Source of the DNA: Tubulanus polymorphus
Lineage: Eukaryota > Nemertea > Palaeonemertea > Tubulaniformes > Tubulanidae
Direction of reading: 5' to 3'
NCBI RefSeq assembly: GCF_964204645.1
Contig: NC_134035.1
Location: 7,564,501 to 7,628,500 of the forward strand
DNA: 64,000 nt
Shown here: positions 49,283 to 62,000 of the stretch, piece after piece
How the letters are laid out: the number at the start of each line of letters is the position of its first letter
Numbering within the stretch: the first letter of the stretch is position 1
Program-made: the position numbers and the translations under genes
Notes under the pieces: model-generated
Seen by the model: only the letters and a program-made list of their open reading frames with translations
What the model was told of the DNA's origin: nothing
The model's database searches: none

Positions 49283-51451
49283 CTTCCGTGGCAGTAGTTC
49301 TTATTCGCGCGCGAGGTCCGGCGACTATACGTATTTGCATTCGCCCGATCGTAAATACACAGCGAATGATATACACGACACGACTTATGAAGCAAATGTT
49401 TACCAATATCACAAATCGTTCGACTTGCAACCCTTATAGAATGGTTATATATGTGCGTAAATTACCATCTGTACTGTGGAAAAATCGGTGATAAAAATAG
49501 TCTAATAGATCATAAGCTTATAGAATGAAGGTCACAGTTCATGCTTTATGTATTACCTGAATAATTTCGTCATTGAACCACAGCCTCTGTCCGTCTTCAT
49601 AGCGCAGTTAAAAAAACGAATACAGCACATTTGTTTTCTCGACAGCCAGCCGAGCCATACATGATAGAAAAAATTCATTTTTCTAGTATCACCGACCCAC
49701 ACACTTCTAATATTTGAACTAAGGGTTCGGTAATTTTTCTGTTTTATAAGTAATGTCATCACAATCTGTTTCACCTTTGCTACTGCTGCACCAACAAAGT
49801 AAGCCAAGAACACACTCGCCTGACAGGTTTGACAACACGAGAAAAAAAGATCGAAATAAATCAACTGCAGAAGAAATATGAGTTTAAGCGCCTACTTCTG
49901 CCGTGGCCTTCACGAACATATCCGTTTTCAATATATTTCTATTCTATTGTCTAGAAGCATCCTGGTGACATGAGAAAAGGCATTTTCGAGCATTTTTTCT
50001 GATTAATTAACTAAATAAAAAAATCAGGTATTTTCGATGAGATATAACTCGTCAAAGAATCGATTGAGTAATTTGAATGATTTTTCCCATTTACCGACGA
50101 GATATATCTCGTCCGAATATCTAAATATTATCAATTAAATCATAATTACATTCCAAAGTATGAAACACTACCGTCCTCAGTCCTTCTTTTCAAATCTCTT
50201 TAGATTTTCGTCTCTGCTTGAGGAAGGGCGGTGGATCCTGATCAGTGCGGCTTCCTGACTGCTCTCTAGAACATCTTTTAGGTATATCGAGTGACTTATA
50301 CAGTCAACGTGGAAGTGTTGGAATACCTCAGAATTAGAGCTACTCAGTTACTTATAAATGAACCGATTATGATCGAGTTTGTCTGATATTTTAGTGGTGC
50401 CATCTGACGGAATAGCTGTTGTGCCGCCGTGAGGATTTTTTTTCAAAATGCAGGCTTCAATGCGGCCTTTGTGAATTAGAATGCCGGGTAAGGGCGCTTG
50501 AGAAGACTTAGCGTAGTGCACTACATATCTAGCCTGATTTGAATTCAGCAATTTCAAAAGAAAAATTGTCTAGCTAGCTCCCTTAACCTGATCTTGATAA
50601 TGTTAAAACCCTCTATTAACCGGTACCAATTCTGATAAGCAGAACATTCTAATTTCTGTCATATACAACCAATATGGTATAGTAAAACGATACCTATCAA
50701 CAAAAATAAATTTTGGCCCATTTGACCTAGTTTTCTGAAATGCGAATTTGCGAATTTGCTACATTGGTCAATAAAGTAAAAATCTGAGAAAATATCTTTA
50801 AAATTCATCTTCATTTTCAAATGCAAAATTGCAGTAGTACCATTTACTTCTTCACATGGAATATCAAAAAATTGTTTCAGTTGTTGCTCAAGCATAGATT
50901 TATAAAAAAATCTGGACATCCGATCTGACTGAATCAATTTGGCCGACAATTATTGCAATGTAACTTTGTTTCACCGAGGCTAGAAATAGCTACACTATCA
51001 TGTTGGATGTCGACAATCGACGTGTAACAGCATAGCGCTTTTTAGAGGTGGCGTTGAATTCATTGAGGCTCTTACCCACTGGGGAGCATAAGCTCAGAAG
51101 AGACCCTCACCTCTACCAGTGTCTGAAAATTCACCACAACATTTTCAATTCAACCTAAATTTGATAACCATTGCAAACTAGAATGCTATTTGGAACGAAT
51201 AGGAATATATCTAAGTAAAAATGCCAATAAAATTCATAAACTGTTAAAATATTTTTTAGACATATGGGTTCGGCTTAACCAATGTAATAAATTTGCTACA
51301 AGAAACTTTGAACTAAGTATAATATACTATATTTACAACAATGGTTAATAGAGGATGCTATCACCTTCTTCCGCATTTTTGAGACCCTAAAATTGGTGAA
51401 GCAAATTTGCTACGTGGGTCAATAGAGGGTTAAGAAGTCAACTATTTAATA
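49283..51451. other. Intergenic region between divergent genes, left part
   Basis: No exon supported. Short open frames at 49.55-49.86 and 50.66-50.95 kb have no recognised domains. Confidence 0.4.
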
Positions 51452-53380
51452 ATGACGAATCAGTTTGTGTATAGTTGTGACGAGATCTCCACAACGAATC
51501 CTCGTCACCCTATACCCCACCATCAACGCATATGTAAATTATGCAATTTCAATGAGATGGATGACGAGGTCCATGTTATTTTATATTGCCCTCAATACAG
51601 TAATGCACGTGCTACACACATCCCAAGAAATGTCATTATTCGTCCAAACACATATAAAGTTGCCAAATTTACGAGAAACCCCCTGAATAGTATCAATTTA
51701 TCAAAGTTTCTGTCTGAACAAAGTAAAATATATCAAATCACTTCATTGATCTAGTTTATCAAATTAGATCATTATATGTAATCACTTTTAGTGATTTGGC
51801 ATTTGTATGTATGTGTAAATGTCAACGTTTATATTTGTATGTGTCATACGAGAATATTCTCTGACAATAAGGATATCACTGTTATTATTATAGATGGATG
51901 ACGATAATGACGGGTGACCTCGCCAAATCTATGGCTGTGAGTGGACGACGCCAAGTTGACCAAGTCAGATTTACACGTGACATATTTCTGGAAAAATTTA
52001 GATTATGACGTCACGAGTGATAGGTGTCTGTCGTATACGGATACCGTGCTAGATACACGCATTATCACCAAGTAACGGAACAGAACGAATTTTCTAAAAG
52101 TGCTCGTTCCAAATGTACAGTATATTCCGCCTGACATCGTTCATTCTTGTAATTTATTCGTTTTACTATTTACTGACGATACGACTGCTATGAACTATCA
52201 TTCCAATTTAAAAACGCTGCAATCAAAAACTAATATTGAACTCACCAAATTATATGCTTTCCATAGAAGTGCGTCCATAAAAGATCAATATTCTTGATGA
52301 TATCGACTTCGTTATGGGCGATGTTTCAATAACAAGAAACAGAGAAACTAAATTTCTTGCTGTAATCATTGATAACCGTCTAACATGGAAGCAACATTAC
52401 AAACAAACTATGCCTTATTGTTAGCAGAAATGTTGGCATATTAAGAAAAGTCCGATGTATGTTCCCTAAATCCGCACTTATAGAATTATTTAATGGTTTC
52501 ATCCTTCAGTAACAGTTTGGGCATCTAATAATGTAACAAAGCTACGACCTCTAATTTTGCTTCAAAACGCGCTATTCGTAATGCCAACGCAGAAGACTAT
52601 CTAGAACACACTACTCACCGTTCAAAAAGTCATTATCAACTCAAACCTCAATAAATCAATGTGTTTTAAAATTCTGTACTGATGTTTAAATCTATTCGTG
52701 AGCTTCTGTCTGTCAGATTTTCCAATAGTTTGATTCGTAGTAGTCGAATGAAACACTCTAATCCGTGTACGTTGAAGAAGTCCCACAATCCGAATTTCAT
52801 ATGAAATAGTTAATTATTTTGAAACCACAACGTCTCGGCTGTTGACTAACAGTCATCATCAGGTGGGAGCCATCATCATTCCACCTGATAATGGCTGTTA
52901 GTCAACAGCCGAAACTTTGAGGTTTCAAAATGATAAATTATTTCGAATTCGAATTGTGGGACTTCTCCGATTAGTTTGATTCGTATTTCTGATCTCCATT
53001 CCAACAACACCTGAACCTCTGATTAAATCCGTTAACCTCATTATAGAATAATATCAGGATATCAGGATGTTTTATCCTTACATTAATTGTATTAGTGTTT
53101 GTAACGCACTTACTTCCCACACATCTGCATCAGTCGTCCAACATCGGTATATTCAATCGAAATTCGAAAACGCTTCTATGATTTTATTAAGCTATTCTTT
53201 CTAGTATCACCCGTCTGTTCATTTCTTGTTTAACTTCCTGTACACACCAGAGTTATAGGCTTTCTATCAAAAGGATACCCCCTTGGGATCCATTTTTGTC
53301 ATATTTCTACACTTAACATTGTAGAAGTACATTCTTAAACTTTTTCTTTTATGTAATAGTGATGTCTGTATTTTGTATTG
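51452..53380 (+). pseudogene. Decayed LINE (reverse transcriptase remnants)
   Basis: 51,530-51,610 reads RICKLCNFNEMDDEVHVILYC, the zinc-knuckle tail of a LINE ORF2. 52,155-52,260 reads VLLFTDDTTAMN, a mutated FADDT catalytic box, then TKFLAVIIDNRLTW at about 52,350. Several stops are present; a foldback element has inserted at 52.77 kb. The order (tail motif before the catalytic box) implies two nested or rearranged copies. Confidence 0.6.
52774..52968. repeat. Foldback (MITE-like) element
   Basis: Ends GAAGAAGTCCCACAAT and its inverse; inner arms GGCTGTTGACTAACAG and CTGTTAGTCAACAGCC around a short centre with a second inverted pair (CATCAGGTGG/CCACCTGAT). It interrupts the LINE relic. Confidence 0.8.
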
Positions 53381-53399
53381 TATTTTAGTAAAGAAATAA

Positions 53400-55820
53400 A
53401 CTCATATAATCATAATAAAACCGGTACAGTTGTGACCTTAATTTTTTACCGAATCAAGTGAGTACGGGTTTTGAAGAACCGGGCGATTCAATGGATAGAG
53501 ATAATATATTTACTGAACCTAGCGGCAATCTAGTAATGGTATATTACACTGCTCTTTAAACCATATGATCATCATAGATAATCGCGTTCTGGTTTCTTTC
53601 CGGTTTAGATGCTGAACGAACGGAAATTAAGTGAAAATTTAACCGGATAAGGTGGACTACCGAATAGTGATACCCGACGAAATATTCGTACGTATGTGTT
53701 GAAAGACGGTAGCATATCCTATTTTTATTATCAATTTTACCAAACTGAACCGATCACCGGATAGACCGGTACCGGTAAAGGCAGAGTTTACTGTATTTAT
53801 TGAATTATTAGATGTTTAAATTTGGTGAAAAAAATCCGTAACCGCCATAGAAGCAACGTTCACGAACGTGCATTGTGACGCTATGTGACATCAGACTTAT
53901 CACCTCTATAGTGATAATTAAAACGACTCACCTAAATATTGACATATTCGATAGCAACGGCAACCATTCCCGAAACGTGTGTCTAGTAAAATCATCGATA
54001 GAAAGAGGGGGAGAGTGGTTCCAAAAAAGGACACGAAAAGATGTGGGTTTTTCACTATAATTCCGTTTTGGTGCAGACCGCATACGTTCAGTATATGACG
54101 AAGCATAGGTAATTTGGCTCATCAAATCGCGATGCTAAACGCAACCGCAATCGTGCTAATTTGTATCCTATTTTTATATAGATGTGAATAATACAGTACA
54201 GTCTGGTATGGTGGAAAACAAACTAATAGTATAAATGCTAGTTTCATGTTTCGGTAGATAATATCGAATGAAAAAGAGAAGAAAAACAATTTACTCTTTT
54301 ACGGCTAAACGACTCTCAAAACTTGTACGAGATTATAGCCCCAATGAAATCCTTAATTTCGCAAAAATAGTCTCTATTTCACGTCGACCTCGAATGTTGT
54401 TATTCGGCCATTTACGTTGACAGTTTAGTATCACAAATCGAGTCAGGAATTAAGCTTGAGGTAAAATAAACAAACATTTAATGCATCGAAGTCGCATTGG
54501 CGAGAATTGTTTTTAAATCTGTTTGATTCGAGTCTCTCGATGGTTTGTCGTGTCGGGGATATTTATAAATATGATTGATATACGTTTAACATTGTAATAA
54601 AATGGCAGACGATAATCACGTCGTTTTTCCTCGTGTTAAACACGTGTTCAATGAGTGTCGTTTATCATTGCAATCGAACTCAATCAACGATTCATCGAAT
54701 TTATTACTTACTTCATTATCTGCTACATCATTTTTCGTTATTGTTTGGGAAAGCTATTGGTTTTATTGTTTTAGTGTTTCCACGGGTGTCATCAGATGGG
54801 GGACCGAGGGTTGTGAACGACCCTCCTGTTTAAATCCGGAGGTTTTAATAATTAAGTTCCGCGGTCGAATGCCGAAAAAAACGCTTTGATATTGAGATAT
54901 ATCAATCAACAACTATAGGTGATTTACATAAGTCAGTGTTAGAAGACTATATGGAGGGTATCTGCGTGAACTGGTGCAATGATAAAATATTACGATCACT
55001 GCCCCAACAAACCCCGAAAACAGATCAGCTTCAGGGGGGGGGGGGCAGAGAAACAGTGCTAGAATTACACACGTCTGTCAACCAAACGTTTATATTTTTT
55101 CGTGTATGATGTAGTAGTCTTGGTAAATGGGAAACATATCGTACTACGTATACTGGTAAAATCAGTCTTAAATGAGTCGTAAAATACTTATGATCTACTT
55201 TTGCTAGAATTTTATTTTCGTACGTTCACTTCATATTTGATAAGTAAGTTGATTAATTTGCTGCAGCATCCGACTATTTCACATATTCTCAAAAACCAAA
55301 TTTTCACCCATTATTCTTAGAACTTGATTATGGTTAAAATTGATCAGATTTCAACTTCTCCATTTGGATATTTCTGATCAAGCAAAATAAGGCGGCAAAT
55401 ATCTATTTACATTTACCAATCGATTCTATAAACCTATCACGTGACCTACCTGTGATCGCGGCTATAGTGATAACAAAAGATGAAAACAACAGTGATATGA
55501 TTACGAATATGACCTTAACCTGTAGTCACGAGTGACTGATTCAAACTTAGCCTGCAGTCACGAGTGACTGATTCAAACTTCTGCCACTTTTTCCGGCTAG
55601 AATAAATCAGAAAAAAAGATGATTGTCATCAAATAATGATGATAGATGTGATTACTTATATTACTCTAATATGTTATAGTCTCGCGTTTCGTTACGTCAA
55701 TTACGGACAATCAATTTGCTAATATACCAATTATCGGAACATCGTTAATTTTAGAAACGCTCGAAAATGAAAGAAAATGATTTGTGGCGTCTAAACGATC
55801 GAAGATATTGGTTTCGGTAG
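53400..55820. other. Intergenic region, right part, upstream of gene B
   Basis: No gene supported. Contains a G13 run at about 55,033 and a duplicated CACGAGTGACTGATTCAAAC at 55,527 and 55,560. Confidence 0.4.
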
Positions 55821-55826
55821 CGCATA

Positions 55827-55833
55827 TATAAAT
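55827..55833 (+). promoter_or_regulatory. TATA box of gene B
   Basis: TATAAAT 43 bases before the ATG at 55,876. Confidence 0.6.
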
Positions 55834-55875
55834 GAGGGGGATGCAAGTATTTGCAGTACAGTGCGTGAGGTCGCG

Positions 55876-56063
55876 ATGGTCCCCACAACGACGATTAGGT
55901 AAGTTAATAACCTTTGTTTCCATTATATGTTATCTTCTACGATTCTATATTACGTTGTGATTCCTATTACACATGTTCTCTTTTTATTTACAGACTATTT
56001 GTCTTAGTATCATCACTAGTAAACAATGCCGTAACTAATCCGGTCTCTCCGGAAAATCTTCCC
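55876..56063 (+). CDS. Gene B exons 1-2: signal peptide
   Basis: MVPTTTIR in exon 1, then LFVLVSSLVNNAVTNPVSPENLP in exon 2 by domain reading; intron 1 (95 bases) must be removed because read-through meets TAA. Donors are both GTAAGT. Confidence 0.75.
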
Positions 56064-59000
56064 GTAAGTTTGACTAGTTGTTCAAGGTTTTTTCGATTAG
56101 TGTCCTCGTTTCAAGAAAGACCATTCAATCGGAGATGTCAACGAGTACCTTGAATTCAACTATAGCGTTAAAATATCTCTGTAGTTGATTATTTGACTGA
56201 AATTCTAACTCATTCGTAACTGTGGCAATCTCGATCAATAATAATTCACACAAAAGTATCTGAATAAGTAAAAAGACAATTAGCTATAAGAAGCTGCCCA
56301 TCGTAGATACGACGTTGAAAATTAATTTTTTCATTTAATGCATTTAATTATTCAATCTAATACGGGTAGCCTGTGCCGGAAGTGAATTCCCAGCCGGATG
56401 ACGAAGGACTCGGACCCCAAGAACGGAAAGCGGCTAGTTACATTTACGATAAACAGGGTGAATTTAGCCACGATAACCTACCAGTCGGAACAGAAGACGA
56501 AGATGCGGTAATTTATGATTATGATAGATTTCAATTATTAATCAAGTACTGAATTGATTGTCATAAGACTGCTGAAAAACATTTTGAGGTCCGCTCTCAC
56601 CAGACTTGCAATGCTATCAGTTGTTTGTCTTTATACTAAGAAAAATACATATCACGAAGAGGTTGAATTTACTATATCTACTAAAACAGTGATTAGATGG
56701 CTTTTTTGAAGATTAGATACAATTTTACCATACCTAGACCACGCTTTTATTAGAAGGTTCAAGTTTTTCGTTTTTTCTATGAGATAAAATCCAGGGAGGA
56801 AACTTCGACCGCCATCACGATTCGCTGGATTAACGACAGCTTTAAACCACTCAGCCAATTTGCCTCCCTATCTCCTGATAAGCGTTTTTCATATGATTTA
56901 AGGATATAAATGACGAAGACATTGACATCGATGAATTATACCAGCTCATGGTGGCAGTAGTCGAAAACGAACACGTCGACCTGACGCGAAAACTTCAGGC
57001 TGAAATCGAAAACCTTGTCAACCTCATCGTCCACGGCAACGAAACGGTAAGAAAAACTACCAATCATCTGTTTCATAACAGTGAATAGCGCAAATATCTG
57101 CTACTGCTGAAATATTGTTTGGAAACTTTGAGCGGAATTTTATGGACACACAAGAATTGAACGATTCAAGTTTTAGTTACAGTTTTAGATGCATTTGCCG
57201 ACAATCAGGTTATCAATATTAGATTACTCTGGAGAGGGTATCCCGTCCGAAACGTTACCACCATAATGTGTTCATACTACTTTTGTTTTTGATTTTACTA
57301 CCAGAAGACTGCTTTTGTCTAATACAATCGTGTCAACACCAGCATAGCTTTGTCTTATTCAAATAGATATAACGGTAAAACTGTAAACGCTTCGATATAT
57401 TTCCCAGGAAATTGTCATAAATATGATAAACTAGTGAACTACCGTTCGCTGCTGAAGAAAGGATCTTTAGATGTAAATGTAATCGCTAGCACGAGTGTAT
57501 ATTTTGTACTTTAGTTTGATTCGGCTCTGGGGCTTCTTCAAGAATCCTTAGACAACCACCACGCCGACGGAGAGACGGGCAATCGACAGAAAAGGAAAAT
57601 CAAGGCTAACAATTATTTGTGGGAGGATGGAAAAATTGTGTACGAGTTCGGATTATACAAAACAGGCTATAAGCTACTGAGTAAGATTTGATATGTATAT
57701 TGTATGAAATTCAGTGGATCAATTCGTTTTTCAAACGATAGAAAACAATCTTATTTGTTTAAGTCATAACGATTTGACCCGGGCCAAATTGGCACGGATC
57801 GGGCCAGAGTCAAATTTTGCACGTTCCGTATTAGATACGGTAGCGTGTTCACACGCAAACCACTCACCCGATACAAAACAATGCAAAATGATTCACTTCC
57901 GGAACCAGTTGCAATTCAATCGCGATAATTTGAACCATACTAAAATTCAATATGATTTGACCCGTGTTAGATATTAGCTCGGGACTAGTTCGACGTTCAA
58001 ATTTGGCCCGGGCTGAAAATGTTCGTGTGATCGCGGCTATCTGATTTAAAACTGATTTACTTCAATGCGTAATAAAATAACAATATTAAAAAAGAGGTTA
58101 TTTTGGAGTGAAAAATGGATTTCTGATTCGAATGAAACTCACAAGTCGTAGATGCTTTAGATTTGATAAAGAAAATGTATTATGTTCACTTTTAACTATC
58201 CACGATGCTCGTTGCTTATTGGGAAATGAAAATGTTATCATCGAGATGTATCATCAAATACGGCTTTTCTTCTATTTCCAGCTGAAAGTCAAAAGTCGAA
58301 GGTGAGAATGGGTATGGATTTTTACGAAAGGCACACATGTCTTCGTTTCTATACAAGAGATCAGAACATCGACCGGAATCAGATTGGATACGTGGTCTTT
58401 TCGCAAGGCAGTGGGTACGTTTGGCATATTTTTACTAGCGATCATTATCCACTTCAGGTTATGTAGCTTGTCTTGGAAAAAGCATTTTGTTTCTCATAAG
58501 CGTTATGTAGATGAAATGAGCGTTGGTTTTTTCACCCAGTGTTGTTGTTTTCGCAGATGCTACGCGTCGCAAGGTTACATGGACTCTAAGGGAACGGGTC
58601 AAATCAATTCGCCTTGCTATACGCAGGTACGTCATGGTTCATGGTAAATTGCGGAAAAAATTGTATCGACGTCAATTCTAGCGCGCAATTTTGTCCTGTG
58701 CGGATTTGGGGTAACTCGCAGACGCGCACGTGAGCCACTAAAAAAAAAATCTGAAATGCCCTCCAAACTATACTTATTCCGATGAGTCTTTGGGTGGGGG
58801 TTTATATACCTTTGGCATATAACCTATTTAGTTTATCGAAATGGTTTAAAATGCCTTATACCGTGAATCAGGGTTGATTCATATAGCGTGCCTTTTTGAA
58901 ACGAGCACCTCTTTTTCATTGGTGAAGTAGACTCTGAATCCGGCCCTGCTTGTTTTCAGAAAGTAATGCTTCACGAATTGGGTCATACTATCGGATTGTA

Positions 59001-62000
59001 CCACGAACAACTGAGATCGGATCGAGACATGTATTTGAAGATTTACCGGGAATATACAGGTATCATTCATCTGAACGACCCTTGCTTCCTGTTGGGAGTG
59101 ATACGAATCATTTTCTGTATCATTTATGAATTACTCGGTGTTCGGAAATATAATTAGCATAAATCATCATCGCGAATTATATAACATATTTCTATCTGCG
59201 TTGAAACATTTCAGCAACTCCTACAGCTCACACAAATATGTACGATAGGAACGTATTGACGAATACGGAATTCGATGAAACCTCTGTCATGCAGTACAAG
59301 GCCTGGGTTGGTATTTCACTTCCATTGAAAGTTTCAAGGATTTCTGTTTATCTCAACCGGTTAGAGTGATTCATTCGTAACCAATCGGTTAAATATCCGG
59401 TGTTTATTTATAGGATTTCTCGAGTAATGGTAAAAGAGTTTACGATTTTTTGGACAAATCGCATCGGTTCTTGATGTCGATCGCTTCTTATCCAACATTC
59501 CACGATTTGAAATCCATCAATTTAGCTTACAACTGCGCAGGTAATCAAAATTTTAACACGTATCAAGCAGGGCCATCACAAGGAAAAATATCAGTAACTA
59601 GTTTTAATTTTCTCAATTTATGGTCAATTCACATATTTAAAACCATGAGAAGTGGATAAACGCAAAATTTCTGAGCATTTTAAATTCTAATTTTTTCGTC
59701 AATATTTCATAGAATTGATGTGCTCAAACGTTCGTAAAGCCTGTCAAAACCTGGGCTACGTAACCATGCGAAATAAAGAAAGCTGCAAATGTGTTTGTCC
59801 GGAAGGACTCGGTGGAGACTTGTGTGAAACGATAGCAAAACCTAGTAAGTCACGTATATTAGTTAATAAGACATTGAAAACCGTCTAAATCATGTATCAT
59901 TTATAAACTAGTTGAGCTGATATGTTAATCTACCAGCCTGCTTATTACTATTATATAATTATTCTTTTTCTAGGCCCACCACCTACAAAATGGCCACCCG
60001 GTGGTTTCGCATTGCCGGTCCCCATCCAAGGTTGTCCTTCCGACGAGTTCGTTGAGTCGGCGTGGAACACCACTTACGCGAGAAGCACCTTTTTCACGCG
60101 CTTCCAAAAGAAATACCACTGGAAGTATCGAAATTATTATACATGGTCCTGGAACTTCTGCGCGTTAGAGACGGAGCCAAACCAACCAAACCAGGCTGAA
60201 TGGGGACCGGGACGATACTGTTTCGACATGGTATCATCTTGTCCAGTAGGTAAGAGATATTCTTAGGCATTACACTAAATGTTTAATGGAAGAGAACGCA
60301 TACATTTGCAATACATCCATTTTCATGGGCTTGCATGCTTGCAAGCCCATATTGCTATCACACGGATTGAAAACCTGCTTGGGGAGTCGATAACCTTCGT
60401 TAGAAACTTTCTTGGGCTCTGATATTTACATTTAATGCAGTAATAAAATATAGGTTCCTTTCTTATATTAGCTATATCGGTTGTCGTTTTCATTGTTTTA
60501 TGATTATGTTTAATCGTTTTTGTTATTTCAGTAGCGCATACCAACCTTGGTTGAGCTTGCGTGATAAGTCTTGAAATCGGTATTCATGTGCGGCATAGTG
60601 CTGCCGACAATTCAATTCGTTCTTTATTGACACCATTAAAATTTCACAATAAAACATTCACTTTCACGTTTTTGAAAAATTCTTTTAACTTTCTTTTACT
60701 TTCATTTGGTGCTTGCAATAGCGGCCATTTGAAAAATCTCTGTATGAACATATTTATATTTAGCAGTTTAGATATCTAAAACTTAAAAACCGCTTTTCTG
60801 TAAAATAAATTCTGAATCGAATTGAATTATAAGACTGGTTCCCTGTCTCTTCAAAGAGCCAGGGGGCGGAAGTCTATGGTGGTAATAAACTTTATCGGAT
60901 GATCGTAGTAGATTGTCATTTGAAGGAAATGCAACTTAATCTTGTGTCTTTATTATTTTAAAATCGTGGCTCCTATCTATTTTCGTGTTCGCTTCTCTTC
61001 CCCTGAAGTCACTCGAATTTTTCTATGACAGCAAAATCATTTAATCACAATCTGATAAGTAATCTAGCAATTATCAACATGATGATAGATTCCGTTAAGA
61101 TTCCGTTAAGACACTACAATATTCAAATAACAACTATCTAAAAGCTTGTACTAACTTGGTCCACGTCTACAATAAAATCATTCCCATCCCCTGTCCCAGG
61201 GTGTAACATTTCATGTAACGATGTAAGACAACATCGATCTCTTAGTTCTTTAAAAAGTAATCAGTTCAAAGTTCGATTAATTCTACTACAGAAATGCAAA
61301 ACCACCAAGCAAGCTTTCAGTACAAAGATGTCAGCAAGCCCATTTTTAGAATTTCTTTCTTGTTAAAATATAAAACGATACTTTAACATATTTTTTTTTT
61401 CATATAGAATGTATTCTATGGACCAACTGAATTTATATTCCAGGATTCTCGCAGACAATTTTTGAGATGGACGGACTCGGTGGATCGCTGGAACTAGGTC
61501 CTTTGCCGGAGGGGCTAATTCTCATCGATGGTCAAATAAAGAGGTATTTCTGCTGTCGCGCCGAAGACATTTTCCCGAACCAAAATCCGCTGAGACTACC
61601 CACACAAAAACATTTCGTATTGTATCCGATACAGGGCAGTGAATGTCAGGCAGTGGAAGGTGAGTCTATGACTATCAATTTCTATTATAATCTAGTTCAT
61701 TATATAGTTGAGAATAAGTGTAGATTTAGGTAAAGAGACACGACCTAGCGCATCTCTTTCACTTTTCGTCATCTTGTAGGGATGCACGTCTTCAGGGAAT
61801 GGAAGGCATTAATGAAGAAAAAAGCCGTTACCTTCAAATTCACTGGTACCCACATACCAAGATACAGCCAGTGGTGGACAGATATTCAGTTCCATTACTG
61901 TTACTACTACCCGATTGCACATGGTAAAAATATAATTTCAAATGCGATACTATATTCACCGATGACAAGTTGCCACATATGCTTACGAACTATGAGAACA

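Noticed and set aside
49553-49864. Possible signal-peptide exon for gene A
   Set aside because: Hydrophobic, but the exon at 49,103-49,237 matches gene B exon 2 and has a TATA box at the right distance.
50659-50949. 96-codon minus-strand frame
   Set aside because: No recognisable family; probably transposon debris.
54602-54889. 95-codon frame upstream of gene B
   Set aside because: No domain, no paralogous counterpart near gene A, no supporting splice sites.
56795-56880. tRNA-like sequence on the minus strand (TGGCTGAGTGGTTTAAAGC with complementary AGGGAGG/CCTCCCT ends)
   Set aside because: The acceptor-like stem pairs, but the T-arm does not and the B box is degenerate (GGTCGAAGTTT). Most likely a tRNA-derived SINE.
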